Assembly (NCBI RefSeq): GCF_013393325.1
Contig: NZ_QJRC01000098.1
Location: 458,713-504,305, forward strand
Origin: Pseudomonas hunanensis
GTDB lineage: Bacteria; Pseudomonadota; Gammaproteobacteria; Pseudomonadales; Pseudomonadaceae
Length of the DNA: 45,593 bases
Reading direction: 5' to 3'
This document shows, one piece after another, positions 1-19,236 of this stretch. The stretch's first letter is position 1. The number at the start of each line of letters is the position of its first letter. The translations under genes were made by a program, and so were the position numbers. The notes under the pieces were generated by a model, which worked only from the letters and a program-made list of their open reading frames with translations, searched no databases and was not told the DNA's origin.

Positions 1-93
1 AGGGGCGCGAAGCGGCCCCACATTTTCAGCTTCGCCGCGATTATCGCCGGGGCCGCTTCGCGGCCCTTTCGCGACACAAGGCCGCTCCTACAG
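1..93. repeat. REP-type inverted repeat (left part outside window)
   Basis: This is an imperfect palindromic block ending in GCGACACAAGGCCGCTCCTA. The same block, with both arms, recurs at 22220-22334 and 32071-32200. Only the right arm and middle are visible here, because the window begins inside the element. It lies just downstream of the pvdL 3' remnant on the minus strand, a usual intergenic position for Pseudomonas REP pairs. It has no coding potential. Confidence 0.7.
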
Positions 94-134
94 GGACAGC
101 GCCGGCCTTGGGCACAGCGCAATACCTGGGGCGT

Positions 135-275
135 TTACAACCCCTCCAGCTCGGCCATCAGGTCACTCAACCGGTCGACCTTGTCGTCATCCAGCGCACT
201 GCCCTGCAGCCACTGCACATACACCCTGGCTACTCCATCGTGCTGCAATCGAACATCGCCCGCAGCGGCACATAG
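135..275 (-). pseudogene. Decayed duplicate of the pvdL 3' end
   Basis: Read on the minus strand, this stretch aligns base for base with the last ~135 nt of the intact pvdL (5400-5538), with many substitutions. The peptide VPLRAMFDCSTME matches PvdL VPLRAMFECSTVE. A TAG then falls in frame, a one-base deletion shifts the frame, and the PvdL tail (SALDDDKVDRLSDLMAELEGL) resumes in another frame up to a TAA at 135-137. It covers only the end of the last carrier domain and has no start or upstream NRPS sequence. It is best read as the old or duplicated end of pvdL, left behind when the microcin-like cluster was inserted. Beyond position 275 I see no convincing similarity to pvdL. Confidence 0.8.
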
Positions 276-787
276 CACTGATCGCTCTCTGCAAGCGAAG
301 AGCGTTCCTCTTCGCCAACTGCCAATGCTCGTTCACTCGACCACAACGAGCAAAGCCGATCAATCTCTCCAAAATCAGTCACACGGCGATTAGCGACCCC
401 ATATCCATGTCGCTGAAACAGCAGCTCTACACATTTAGAAACACTGATTCTACGCCACCCGCTGCTAAACAATGCCTCATCGCCTACCCCTATTGAACCA
501 CCCTCAAGAACAGCTTCAGAAAACTCGCATACTTGCTACAGCAATTTCGCATGACAAAAGCCGAAACCTCCTACATTAATAAAGGCAAAAGTAAACATAA
601 CCGACCAATACTAACTACATGTAAGACGCATCTGAAGAGCAGTCCTACAACAATAGCTTCCAACCAAACCACCCCAACCCACCAAATACACCCACCTACT
701 CTGAAGCGCAATTGACATAGATCAATCGAACGCCTAAACCTCTTCATGCCGCACTCTTTCGGGTAACAACAAAAACAAGGAGACACT
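276..787. other. AT-richer intergenic region upstream of the microcin-like operon
   Basis: I find no convincing gene in these 500 bases. Two short open frames (533-715 plus, 571-786 minus) have low-complexity compositions forced by the A/C-rich strand and no good ribosome binding site. The base composition is clearly AT-richer than the pyoverdine and cco regions and resembles the microcin-like genes that follow, so I place the left boundary of the imported segment here. The last ~80 bases hold the promoter and ANR-type site described separately. Confidence 0.5.
712..740 (+). promoter_or_regulatory. Promoter of the microcin-like operon with ANR/FNR-type box
   Basis: TTGAC-ATAG-ATCAA (712-725) fits the ANR/FNR consensus TTGAY-N4-RTCAA exactly. 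It lies 62 bases before the mcbA-like start codon. The same bases also contain a perfect sigma-70 -35 hexamer (TTGACA, 712-717) with a weak -10 (TAAACC, 735-740) after a 17-base spacer. Either reading is possible. If ANR binds here at about -41.5, transcription would start near 760. Oxygen control is an inference from the motif alone. Confidence 0.5.
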
Positions 788-997
788 ATGGAAAATCAAT
801 ATGGCATTAGCCTTTTGGCATTAGCCTCCGAAAACAATTGCGATATGGAAGCTGAATTCTTCGGAGGATCTGGTAGCGCCGGTGGTTGTGGTGGCAGCGG
901 CGATTGTGGAGGCGGTGGAGGCTGCAAGGGTGGCAGCGGCGGCTCCGGCGGCTGTGGTGGAAACAATGGCATAAACAACGACCCGGCAACCCTGTAA
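788..997 (+). CDS. mcbA-like: Microcin B17-like thiazole/oxazole RiPP precursor peptide
   Basis: A 69-residue precursor, the same length as E. coli McbA. It starts at ATG 788, four bases after a strong Shine-Dalgarno (AAGGAGA, 777-783). The leader is roughly residues 1-25. Its Y5-G-I-S-L9 matches the F8-G-V-V-L12 docking motif of the McbA leader. The core (about 26-69) is a Gly-rich string with Cys at 34, 40, 46 and 56 and Ser at 28, 30, 37, 50 and 53, mostly in Gly-Ser or Gly-Cys steps. The tail is GGNNGINNDPATL. In the family, McbBCD turn such Ser/Cys into oxazoles/thiazoles, TldD/E removes the leader, and the product poisons DNA gyrase. Unlike McbA, no Ser-Cys or Cys-Ser pair is present, so fused bis-heterocycles cannot form. 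The target is therefore uncertain. The leader cleavage point, perhaps around F25-G26, is inferred. Confidence 0.85.
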   Translation: MENQYGISLLALASENNCDMEAEFFGGSGSAGGCGGSGDCGGGGGCKGGSGGSGGCGGNNGINNDPATL

Positions 998-1003
998 CTA
1001 TAA

Positions 1004-1037
1004 GCGGGCTTCTGCGACGACTACTGCAGGCGCCCGC
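1004..1037 (+). promoter_or_regulatory. Hairpin between precursor and biosynthesis genes
   Basis: GCGGGC (1004-1009) pairs with GCCCGC (1032-1037). Inside it, CTGC (1012-1015) pairs with GCAG (1026-1029). The hairpin lies in the 57-base gap between the precursor and the mcbB-like gene. There is no U-run after it, so it is more likely a processing, stabilising or partial-attenuation element that favours precursor mRNA over enzyme mRNA. That role is inferred. Confidence 0.45.
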
Positions 1038-1054
1038 AACCTTTCAGGTATTTT

Positions 1055-1921
1055 ATGAAAACACTCAGAATCTACAACTACGAAATACTCAACTTTGACA
1101 CTGAACCGATGGTCTTCTCATCCAAAGGCTTCACGAAGATCACCGAACCAAAAATAATAGAAGCCTTACAATTAATTGAAAAAAATCAATCCAAATATAT
1201 CCACCCTCATGCACTGGGCCACATACTAAAAAAGGCAAAACTCCAACCTGCCAGCGCGATAAAATTCTTAAAAAGCCTGTCAATAATCGGAGAGCTCACT
1301 GATCCACCTAGCTTTCAGCGCACCATCATCTACCACGATCTAGAAATTCCAGGCGAGACAACCAAGTACCTTGAAAAAAAGTACAACAACAAATTAGAAA
1401 TAAGGAATATCGCTGACTACACACATCCCAACAACGACGAGCCTACGCTCTTCGTATTCGCTTGCGCAAAACTGAGCCCGCACTTGCTAAAGTCCACCTA
1501 TAAAAAACTACTAGCAACAAACCCCAACTATGGCGCCACTGTTGGCTTCATCAGCGGCGTTCATTTCCATTTAACGGAAATTCATATCCCCTCAATTGGA
1601 AACCCGTGCGCTTTTTGCACACTTGACCGTATCGCGCACTACGAAAGCCTGAGAACAAGTCAGCACCACTGGAGCAAAATTTGGTCTTTCTGCCGTAGCA
1701 ACAACCTCGACCTACCAAAAATAGAAATAGACGAACTCCAAAAGTCTTTAATTTTAGGCACCATTATTTCATTCACAAACAAACTCACTCAAGCGCCAAA
1801 ATCAAAAACCACTCAAGATCAAGTTCTATTATCCAGAACAATCAACCTGGAAACCGGAAATACTACAGAAGACGCCAGCGTCCACTGGCCACTGTGCCAA
1901 TGCATAGGATTTGAACAATGA
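1055..1921 (+). CDS. mcbB-like: McbB-like E1/leader-binding subunit of the azoline synthetase
   Basis: 288 residues, close to E. coli McbB (about 295). In microcin B17 synthetase, McbB is the E1-like scaffold that binds the precursor leader and presents the core to the YcaO and dehydrogenase subunits. Visible support is the pair C185-A-F-C188 followed by a C-terminal C281-Q-C283, the layout expected for the structural zinc site of this family. Position and neighbours also fit: it follows the Gly/Cys-rich precursor and overlaps the next gene by four bases (ATGA, 1918-1921), which suggests translational coupling. Overall similarity to E. coli McbB seems low, and the identification leans on length, cysteines and synteny. 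Codon use is AT-rich compared with the surrounding Pseudomonas genes. Confidence 0.8.
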   Translation: MKTLRIYNYEILNFDTEPMVFSSKGFTKITEPKIIEALQLIEKNQSKYIHPHALGHILKKAKLQPASAIKFLKSLSIIGELTDPPSFQRTIIYHDLEIPGETTKYLEKKYNNKLEIRNIADYTHPNNDEPTLFVFACAKLSPHLLKSTYKKLLATNPNYGATVGFISGVHFHLTEIHIPSIGNPCAFCTLDRIAHYESLRTSQHHWSKIWSFCRSNNLDLPKIEIDELQKSLILGTIISFTNKLTQAPKSKTTQDQVLLSRTINLETGNTTEDASVHWPLCQCIGFEQ

Positions 1922-2709
1922 ATATAAGCCATGACGAATACTTGAAGTTTATATGCCCTGATGTCATGGATGAGACTTTGGCATTCCACGCCAAAGGCAA
2001 CTACATAATCCACGAAGCGACACAACACCTAAGCACCCTTCACCACATACCATCAAAGGACCTTACAAAGCTTACCGGGAACGAATTACGCCTCAACACC
2101 ATTACAGCACCCAGCAAAACCAAAGAACTGACTCTTAGGCCTCTAGCAAATTCACATTCACTACGGAGAAATAATTCATGTGATCAATTTAAAGATCGCC
2201 CACTTCATTTCAAAACGGTCCAAGCACTGCTTTCACCCCTCTTGACCAAAAGCTCCACTGCCTACAACAGAGGTTATCCAAGCGGCGGAGCGCTTTATCC
2301 AATAGAAGTATTTTGCATCAACCTCAACAACAAGATCGAGCAATGGCCAACTGAAACTAACGCCCTACACTTACTTCCATCCTCAAGATCACTGGAAGCT
2401 CATACCCCATCAATTAACATCAGAAAATTGACTGAAGCAATTATCCCAAAAAACGTCGACATCGGCCGACCGTCACTAGCACTTATATATTTGATCTACT
2501 TACCCAAAGCACTGTTCAAGTATCGATACAGAGGCTATCGCTTGAGTCTAATGGAGGCAGGCTCGATGTATATGATTACTGACTTGCGCTGCAAAGAACT
2601 CCACCTAAATAGCAGACCATGGTCAGGGTACACCGACCATCAAGTAACCAAAAATTTGAATCTCAACCCGACTCTTTTCCTACCCACATGCATCCAACTA
2701 ATAGGTTAG
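1918..2709 (+). CDS. mcbC-like: McbC/SagB-like FMN-dependent azoline dehydrogenase
   Basis: 263 residues; E. coli McbC has about 272. In this nitroreductase-fold family the enzyme oxidises the thiazolines/oxazolines made by the cyclodehydratase to aromatic thiazoles/oxazoles, using FMN. Visible family features are YNRGYPSGGALYPIEVF (from about residue 115), the typical SGGALYP(I/V)E flavin-site segment, and YRGYRLSLMEAGSMY (about 202-216), equivalent to the conserved RYR-x-LLEAGH region. The start ATG overlaps the stop of the mcbB-like gene. The gene ends with TAG at 2707-2709, four bases before the proposed start of the mcbD-like frame. It is not a stand-alone nitroreductase, given its place between McbB- and YcaO-type genes. 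Confidence 0.85.
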   Translation: MNISHDEYLKFICPDVMDETLAFHAKGNYIIHEATQHLSTLHHIPSKDLTKLTGNELRLNTITAPSKTKELTLRPLANSHSLRRNNSCDQFKDRPLHFKTVQALLSPLLTKSSTAYNRGYPSGGALYPIEVFCINLNNKIEQWPTETNALHLLPSSRSLEAHTPSINIRKLTEAIIPKNVDIGRPSLALIYLIYLPKALFKYRYRGYRLSLMEAGSMYMITDLRCKELHLNSRPWSGYTDHQVTKNLNLNPTLFLPTCIQLIG

Positions 2710-2713
2710 ACCC

Positions 2714-3916
2714 ATAAATATTTTTAACGAGATACACTACCCGGAATTTTCGGACTTTTTTCTACTTAGGCCTAGCGCAGTCACTCACCTACCCAGCAGC
2801 GTAGAATGTGGCACCCGTTGGCGCACCTACGGTTCAAGCAGCGGCTGGTCATCAGATATAACCGACAGCGCATTAGGCGAACATTTTGAACGTAAACATT
2901 TTTACTTAGACATCCCTGTCCATGACACAAACAAACTAGACATCGGACTGACAACCAAAGAGCACAAAGAATTCATCCAAGCGTTTTCTCAAACCTTAAT
3001 ACCTAATAAAAGCTCGTCTTTGCAGTCGCATCACTTTGACCGTACAACGGCATACAGAATCACTGATTTTACAAGCTGCAAGATCCCAACCGTATGCCTT
3101 TCCATTTCAGAGTGCCGAAATTTTACTGACAATAGCATCTACCCAATCAGAGACACATGTGGATGCAGCGCACAAATGACGATCAACAATGCAGTGCTCG
3201 GAGCACTCAAGGAAACACTGGAACGGCAGTTTCTACTTAGATACTGGCTTACAAAAACCTGCACAGCGGAAATAAAACTCAATGATGCCTACCCCATACT
3301 AGCTGGAAGCACCAGCTTGCCACTCCTCCAAGAGCTAAAAAAATCTGGCGAACTGTGCATCCTCAATCTAACCGACGAACGCTTTCCAGGAAGCTGCCTA
3401 CTCTTATGTTATGGCAATCAAGACACCACCGCCAAAGTGAAATTTTGCGCTGGCATGGCTTACGCCGCCACCTCAAGGATTGCTTTAGAGAAAGCAATAG
3501 TCGAATTATGGCAGACATTTCGCTTTATGCAGGCAATCGATAATGACCATGAAATAGAAAACCCACTTCAAGACCCTTATCTCAAACACTTCCTAAATTG
3601 CAACAGCTACGATACTTTCCAAGATACATCCAGAGATTTGACATCAACCCAGCACAACCAGAAACGTACACCATCGAAAGAGCTAACCCTACAGAATCTA
3701 TTAACAACCATAAGAGAACTAGAATTCAATGGATATCTCCACTTATCGTCCACCCCCTACAAACAGTCAAACCTTTACTTCTGCAAATATTTTTCACCCA
3801 ATTTATTCCTCCACATGAATAACGCAAGCCACCTCAACATCAAAAATACTTACTCCGAACACTTCCTCAATAAAATCATAAGCCGTCAGCTCTCCAGAAT
3901 GGTCCCGTTCCCATGA
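2714..3916 (+). CDS. mcbD-like: McbD-like YcaO cyclodehydratase, no standard start codon
   Basis: YcaO enzyme that uses ATP to activate amide backbones and cyclise Ser/Cys of the precursor. The frame is open from 2705 (stop at 2702-2704). From ATA 2714 it gives 400 residues, against about 396 in E. coli McbD. S52-x3-E56-x2-E59-R60 (SALGEHFER) is the YcaO ATP/Mg motif. Downstream are YPIRDTCGCS, the helix NAVLGALKETLERQF and VELWQTF, and the protein ends RMVPFP, much like McbD. The oddity is the start: there is no in-frame ATG, GTG or TTG before TTG 3020, which would delete the ATP motif. The early residues NIFNEI resemble the McbD N-terminus, so ATA 2714 (after AGG at 2703-2705) is the likely initiator, either native or a mutated ATG. 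The next gene overlaps its stop (ATGA, 3913-3916). Confidence 0.8.
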   Translation: MNIFNEIHYPEFSDFFLLRPSAVTHLPSSVECGTRWRTYGSSSGWSSDITDSALGEHFERKHFYLDIPVHDTNKLDIGLTTKEHKEFIQAFSQTLIPNKSSSLQSHHFDRTTAYRITDFTSCKIPTVCLSISECRNFTDNSIYPIRDTCGCSAQMTINNAVLGALKETLERQFLLRYWLTKTCTAEIKLNDAYPILAGSTSLPLLQELKKSGELCILNLTDERFPGSCLLLCYGNQDTTAKVKFCAGMAYAATSRIALEKAIVELWQTFRFMQAIDNDHEIENPLQDPYLKHFLNCNSYDTFQDTSRDLTSTQHNQKRTPSKELTLQNLLTTIRELEFNGYLHLSSTPYKQSNLYFCKYFSPNLFLHMNNASHLNIKNTYSEHFLNKIISRQLSRMVPFP

Positions 3917-4656
3917 ATCTCTATTTAAGCCACCTCCTACTCAGCGCAAAAAAAATCACACGCATTATCAGGATCTTGATCACTGAGCACTTGAGAGAAC
4001 CCACATCACTTCTATGGTCAGCACTTGCACCCTGTCTACTCTTCATCATTACAACCCCAAAGCACACAACCTTAACCTACACTGCGTCAACTGCGTGGTT
4101 CTACTCATACATTTCAGCAAGTGTTGCCTTTTTTGGATTTAGTTTTTACTTGATCGGCAGGCGAGAAAGCGGCTTCACTCGCTCTTTCATATATCAACGC
4201 GGCGCAATAAAAATATTCCTGATTTCACACACACTCAGCTACTTAGTGCTGAGCACACTCTACGCCTTGCTTTTTTACCTATTGACCAAGCCGCTACGAG
4301 GGCACTACTTACTCCCTGAGCTTTTGTATCTGCTGGCATGCTTTTACACAAGTTATCTTATGTTCACCTGTATCGGCCTAGGGATCGCTGCACTGCCCAT
4401 CAAGTTCAGCACTGCCAGCACGCTTTTTTCGCTCATGTCCTTTCTCATGCTGGTCTCTGGGTACACAGCTACCCTACAGGGCTACGACACGTCTCACCCG
4501 CTAACGCTGATCAACCCGCTCTATCTGAGTGTTCAGGTATTCCATGGCGAATTTTCACTTCCCAGCAGTTTCTTGACGGCTCTTTCAGCCTTTGCGGCCT
4601 GCACATACCTGACAGGACGACATTTTAGAACCCAACCCATATGGAGCCGCTACTAA
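3913..4656 (+). CDS. mcbE-like: McbE-like ABC transporter membrane subunit
   Basis: 247 residues, close to E. coli McbE (about 241). It is very hydrophobic, with about six membrane-spanning segments, for example around SLLWSALAPCLLFIIT, the AFFGFSFYLIG stretch, SYLVLSTLYALLFYLL, LPELLYLLACFYTSYLMF and FSLMSFLMLVSGYTA. This is the topology of an ABC-2 type permease. In microcin B17, McbE with the ATPase McbF exports the mature toxin and gives partial self-protection. It begins inside the stop of the YcaO gene and ends in TAATG shared with the ATPase gene, so the genes form one tightly packed operon. Assignment rests on topology and position rather than a specific motif. Confidence 0.8.
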   Translation: MNLYLSHLLLSAKKITRIIRILITEHLREPTSLLWSALAPCLLFIITTPKHTTLTYTASTAWFYSYISASVAFFGFSFYLIGRRESGFTRSFIYQRGAIKIFLISHTLSYLVLSTLYALLFYLLTKPLRGHYLLPELLYLLACFYTSYLMFTCIGLGIAALPIKFSTASTLFSLMSFLMLVSGYTATLQGYDTSHPLTLINPLYLSVQVFHGEFSLPSSFLTALSAFAACTYLTGRHFRTQPIWSRY

Positions 4657-5357
4657 TGGATATACTAAAAATAACCGACCTTTGTTTCGGGTACAGCGGA
4701 ACCACGCTGATGGACAATATCGGACTCAACATCAAACAAGGCGAAATGATCGGCATACTGGGCAAGAATGGCGCAGGAAAAACGACGCTATTCGACCTCA
4801 TCTGCAACGTAAAGAAACCAATCCGGGGCGTCGTCACCAACTCATCCAAGCATCAGGCTTATTTAACCCAAATTCTTACCCCACCCCCTTTACTGCGCAT
4901 GAATGAAGCGAGCAAACTTATCACCAGCCTAGCCCCCAATGACGCCCCCGATCACTTAGAAATACTTTCAAAACTGGCTCAATGGTCTCCTTCCCTGTCC
5001 AAACGATATGCAGAAATCGCTAATAAAAAAGCGTCCAACTGCAGTTATGGCGAGATTCGCAGCTACTTCACGCTGACCCTACTGCTTTTGAACAGTGACT
5101 TGATCATTCTTGACGAGCCCACAGCTGGGGTGGACCCTGAGTTCCGGCATTACATATGGCTAGGCATACACAACGCATGCCGGGAGGGCGCGTGCGTGTT
5201 GATTGCTTCACATTACACAGAGGAAATCACAAAAAATTGCCATCGCTTTTACATGCTCGCCAATAAACGACTGGAAGCGTTTGATAGTGGTGAACAGTTC
5301 ATGGCTTGCCACGGCGCCGAATCGTTAGATGAGGCCTTTATCAACGCCGCGATCTAG
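4656..5357 (+). CDS. mcbF-like: McbF-like ABC transporter ATPase
   Basis: 233 residues from ATG 4656 (an upstream in-frame start at 4641 is possible, but GGAG at 4643-4646 serves 4656). Walker A is GILGKNGAGKTTL near residues 32-44. The signature is degenerate (CSYGE in place of LSGGQ). Walker B is LIILDEPTAGVDP, followed by the switch-His region IASHYTEE. It should pair with the upstream permease to pump the modified peptide out of the cell. Because no McbG-type pentapeptide-repeat protein follows, this exporter may be the only self-immunity encoded locally. The gene ends 42 bases from the convergent pvdL stop, with a terminator between. Confidence 0.85.
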   Translation: MDILKITDLCFGYSGTTLMDNIGLNIKQGEMIGILGKNGAGKTTLFDLICNVKKPIRGVVTNSSKHQAYLTQILTPPPLLRMNEASKLITSLAPNDAPDHLEILSKLAQWSPSLSKRYAEIANKKASNCSYGEIRSYFTLTLLLLNSDLIILDEPTAGVDPEFRHYIWLGIHNACREGACVLIASHYTEEITKNCHRFYMLANKRLEAFDSGEQFMACHGAESLDEAFINAAI

Positions 5358-5375
5358 GTACCGTGGCCACTAAAA

Positions 5376-5394
5376 AGGGGCGCCAAGCGCCCCT
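5376..5394 (-). terminator. Intrinsic terminator of pvdL
   Basis: AGGGGCGC-CAA-GCGCCCCT forms an eight-pair GC-rich stem. Read on the minus strand it is followed by TTTTTA (5370-5375), so it is a standard rho-independent terminator for pvdL. It may also slow transcription of the converging mcbF-like gene, although the plus strand lacks a U-run. Confidence 0.8.
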
Positions 5395-5399
5395 GCCGG

Positions 5400-18347
<12,948 letters not shown>

Positions 18348-18438
18348 GGGGTGTTCCTGCCAGTGTCTGTTGGGGCGTGCCGGCTGCTCCGCGAACGTGG
18401 GCGGGCAGCGAATGGCGACCGAGGATGTACACAGGGGA

Positions 18439-18462
18439 ACGGATGGGCGGGGGCAGAAATTA
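18439..18462 (-). promoter_or_regulatory. Probable PvdS-type (iron-starvation) promoter of pvdL
   Basis: On the minus strand TAATT-N16-CGT matches the iron-starvation box TAAAT-N16-CGT at seven of the eight defined bases. It lies about 90 bases before the pvdL start codon, a normal distance. The divergent sigma-factor gene next door would supply the factor that reads it. The single mismatch in the -35-like element makes this less certain than the box at 20293-20316. Confidence 0.5.
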
Positions 18463-18556
18463 GCGAGGATTGTGCGGTGGCAGAAGGGGCCGGGGTGAAC
18501 GATTTCACACGGCGGCCTTAGAATTGAAAGATACAGATACTAATTACGTTTCGTAT

Positions 18557-18585
18557 TTGACAATCATTATCATTCTGAATAGTTT
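18557..18585 (+). promoter_or_regulatory. Fur box and sigma-70 promoter of pvdS
   Basis: GACAATCATTATCATTCTG (18559-18577) matches the 19-base Fur consensus at 14 positions. It overlaps a TTGACA -35 (18557-18562) with TAGTTT 17 bases downstream. Fur with iron would block this promoter, and iron starvation would release the sigma factor and thereby the pyoverdine genes. The start codon is about 70 bases further on. Confidence 0.75.
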
Positions 18586-18652
18586 GTCGCACGTCGTAGG
18601 AAGCTTCCTACTTTTGGGTGCTTCCTTTCCCCTCTGTGACAAGGTGATTTCC

Positions 18653-19183
18653 ATGGCGGAACAACTATCCACAAGTAAGTGCGATTCACCATTACTGCAG
18701 GCCTTCGTCGACAACCGCAGCATCCTGGTCAAGATCGCCGCACGCATCACCGGCTGCCGCTCGCGTGCCGAAGATGTGGTGCAGGACGCCTTCTTTCGGC
18801 TCAGCGCCGCCCCGCAGATCACATCGTCTTTCAAGGCGCAGCTGAGCTACTTGTTCCAGATCGTGCGCAACCTGGCCATTGACCATTACCGCAAGCAGGC
18901 GATGGAGCTGAAGTACTCCGGCACCGAGGAGGAAGGCCTGAATGTGGTCATCCAGAACGCCTCGCCCGAAGCAACCCACATCAACCTTGCCGCGCTGGAC
19001 GACATTGCCGAGGCGCTGAACGAACTGCCGCAGCGTACCCGCTATGCGTTCGAGATGTATCGCCTGCATGGCGTGCCGCAGAAAGACATTGCCAAGGAGC
19101 TGGGCGTGTCGCCGACACTGGTCAACTTCATGATCCGCGATGCGCTGGTGCACTGCCGCAAGACCGCCAATCGGCAGGCCTGA
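18653..19183 (+). CDS. pvdS: PvdS/PfrI-type ECF sigma factor for iron starvation
   Basis: 176 residues from ATG 18653; the open frame extends upstream to 18470, but the Fur-controlled promoter lies inside that extension, which rules it out. Region 2 spans about 15-85 (LLQAFVDNRSILVKIAARITG, then AEDVVQDAFFRL and FQIVRNLAIDHYRK). Region 4 spans about 115-172, with the helix-turn-helix VPQKDIAKELGVSPTLVNFMIRDAL. This is the iron-starvation sigma subfamily (PvdS, PfrI, PbrA). It directs RNA polymerase to promoters with TAAAT-N16-CGT, one of which precedes the acyltransferase at 20250 and a near match pvdL. It is divergent from pvdL. The name pfrI is also used in P. putida. Confidence 0.93.
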   Translation: MAEQLSTSKCDSPLLQAFVDNRSILVKIAARITGCRSRAEDVVQDAFFRLSAAPQITSSFKAQLSYLFQIVRNLAIDHYRKQAMELKYSGTEEEGLNVVIQNASPEATHINLAALDDIAEALNELPQRTRYAFEMYRLHGVPQKDIAKELGVSPTLVNFMIRDALVHCRKTANRQA

Positions 19184-19199
19184 TCAAACAGGGTTTTCT

Positions 19200-19223
19200 T
19201 CTTCGCGGGCATGCCCGCGAAGA
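19200..19223. terminator. Perfect palindrome between convergent genes
   Basis: A 24-base perfect palindrome (TCTTCGCGGGCA and its complement) lies between the stops of pvdS and the convergent acyltransferase gene. It is flanked by TTTT on the left only. It probably acts as a shared terminator or a single REP unit, since the CTTCGCGGG core recurs in the REP pair at 38623-38711. Confidence 0.55.
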
Positions 19224-19236
19224 GTCCATCTCGGTA

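Noticed and set aside
571..786. 71-codon hydrophobic minus-strand frame upstream of the microcin precursor, considered as an immunity peptide
   Set aside because: It lies across the operon promoter. Its hydrophobic look comes from the A/C-rich plus strand, and it has no supporting ribosome site or family resemblance.
2695..2720. Programmed +1 frameshift fusing the mcbC- and mcbD-like proteins
   Set aside because: GGT-TAG-A would need Gly-tRNA to re-pair with GTT, which is unlikely, and both proteins are separate and full length in the family.
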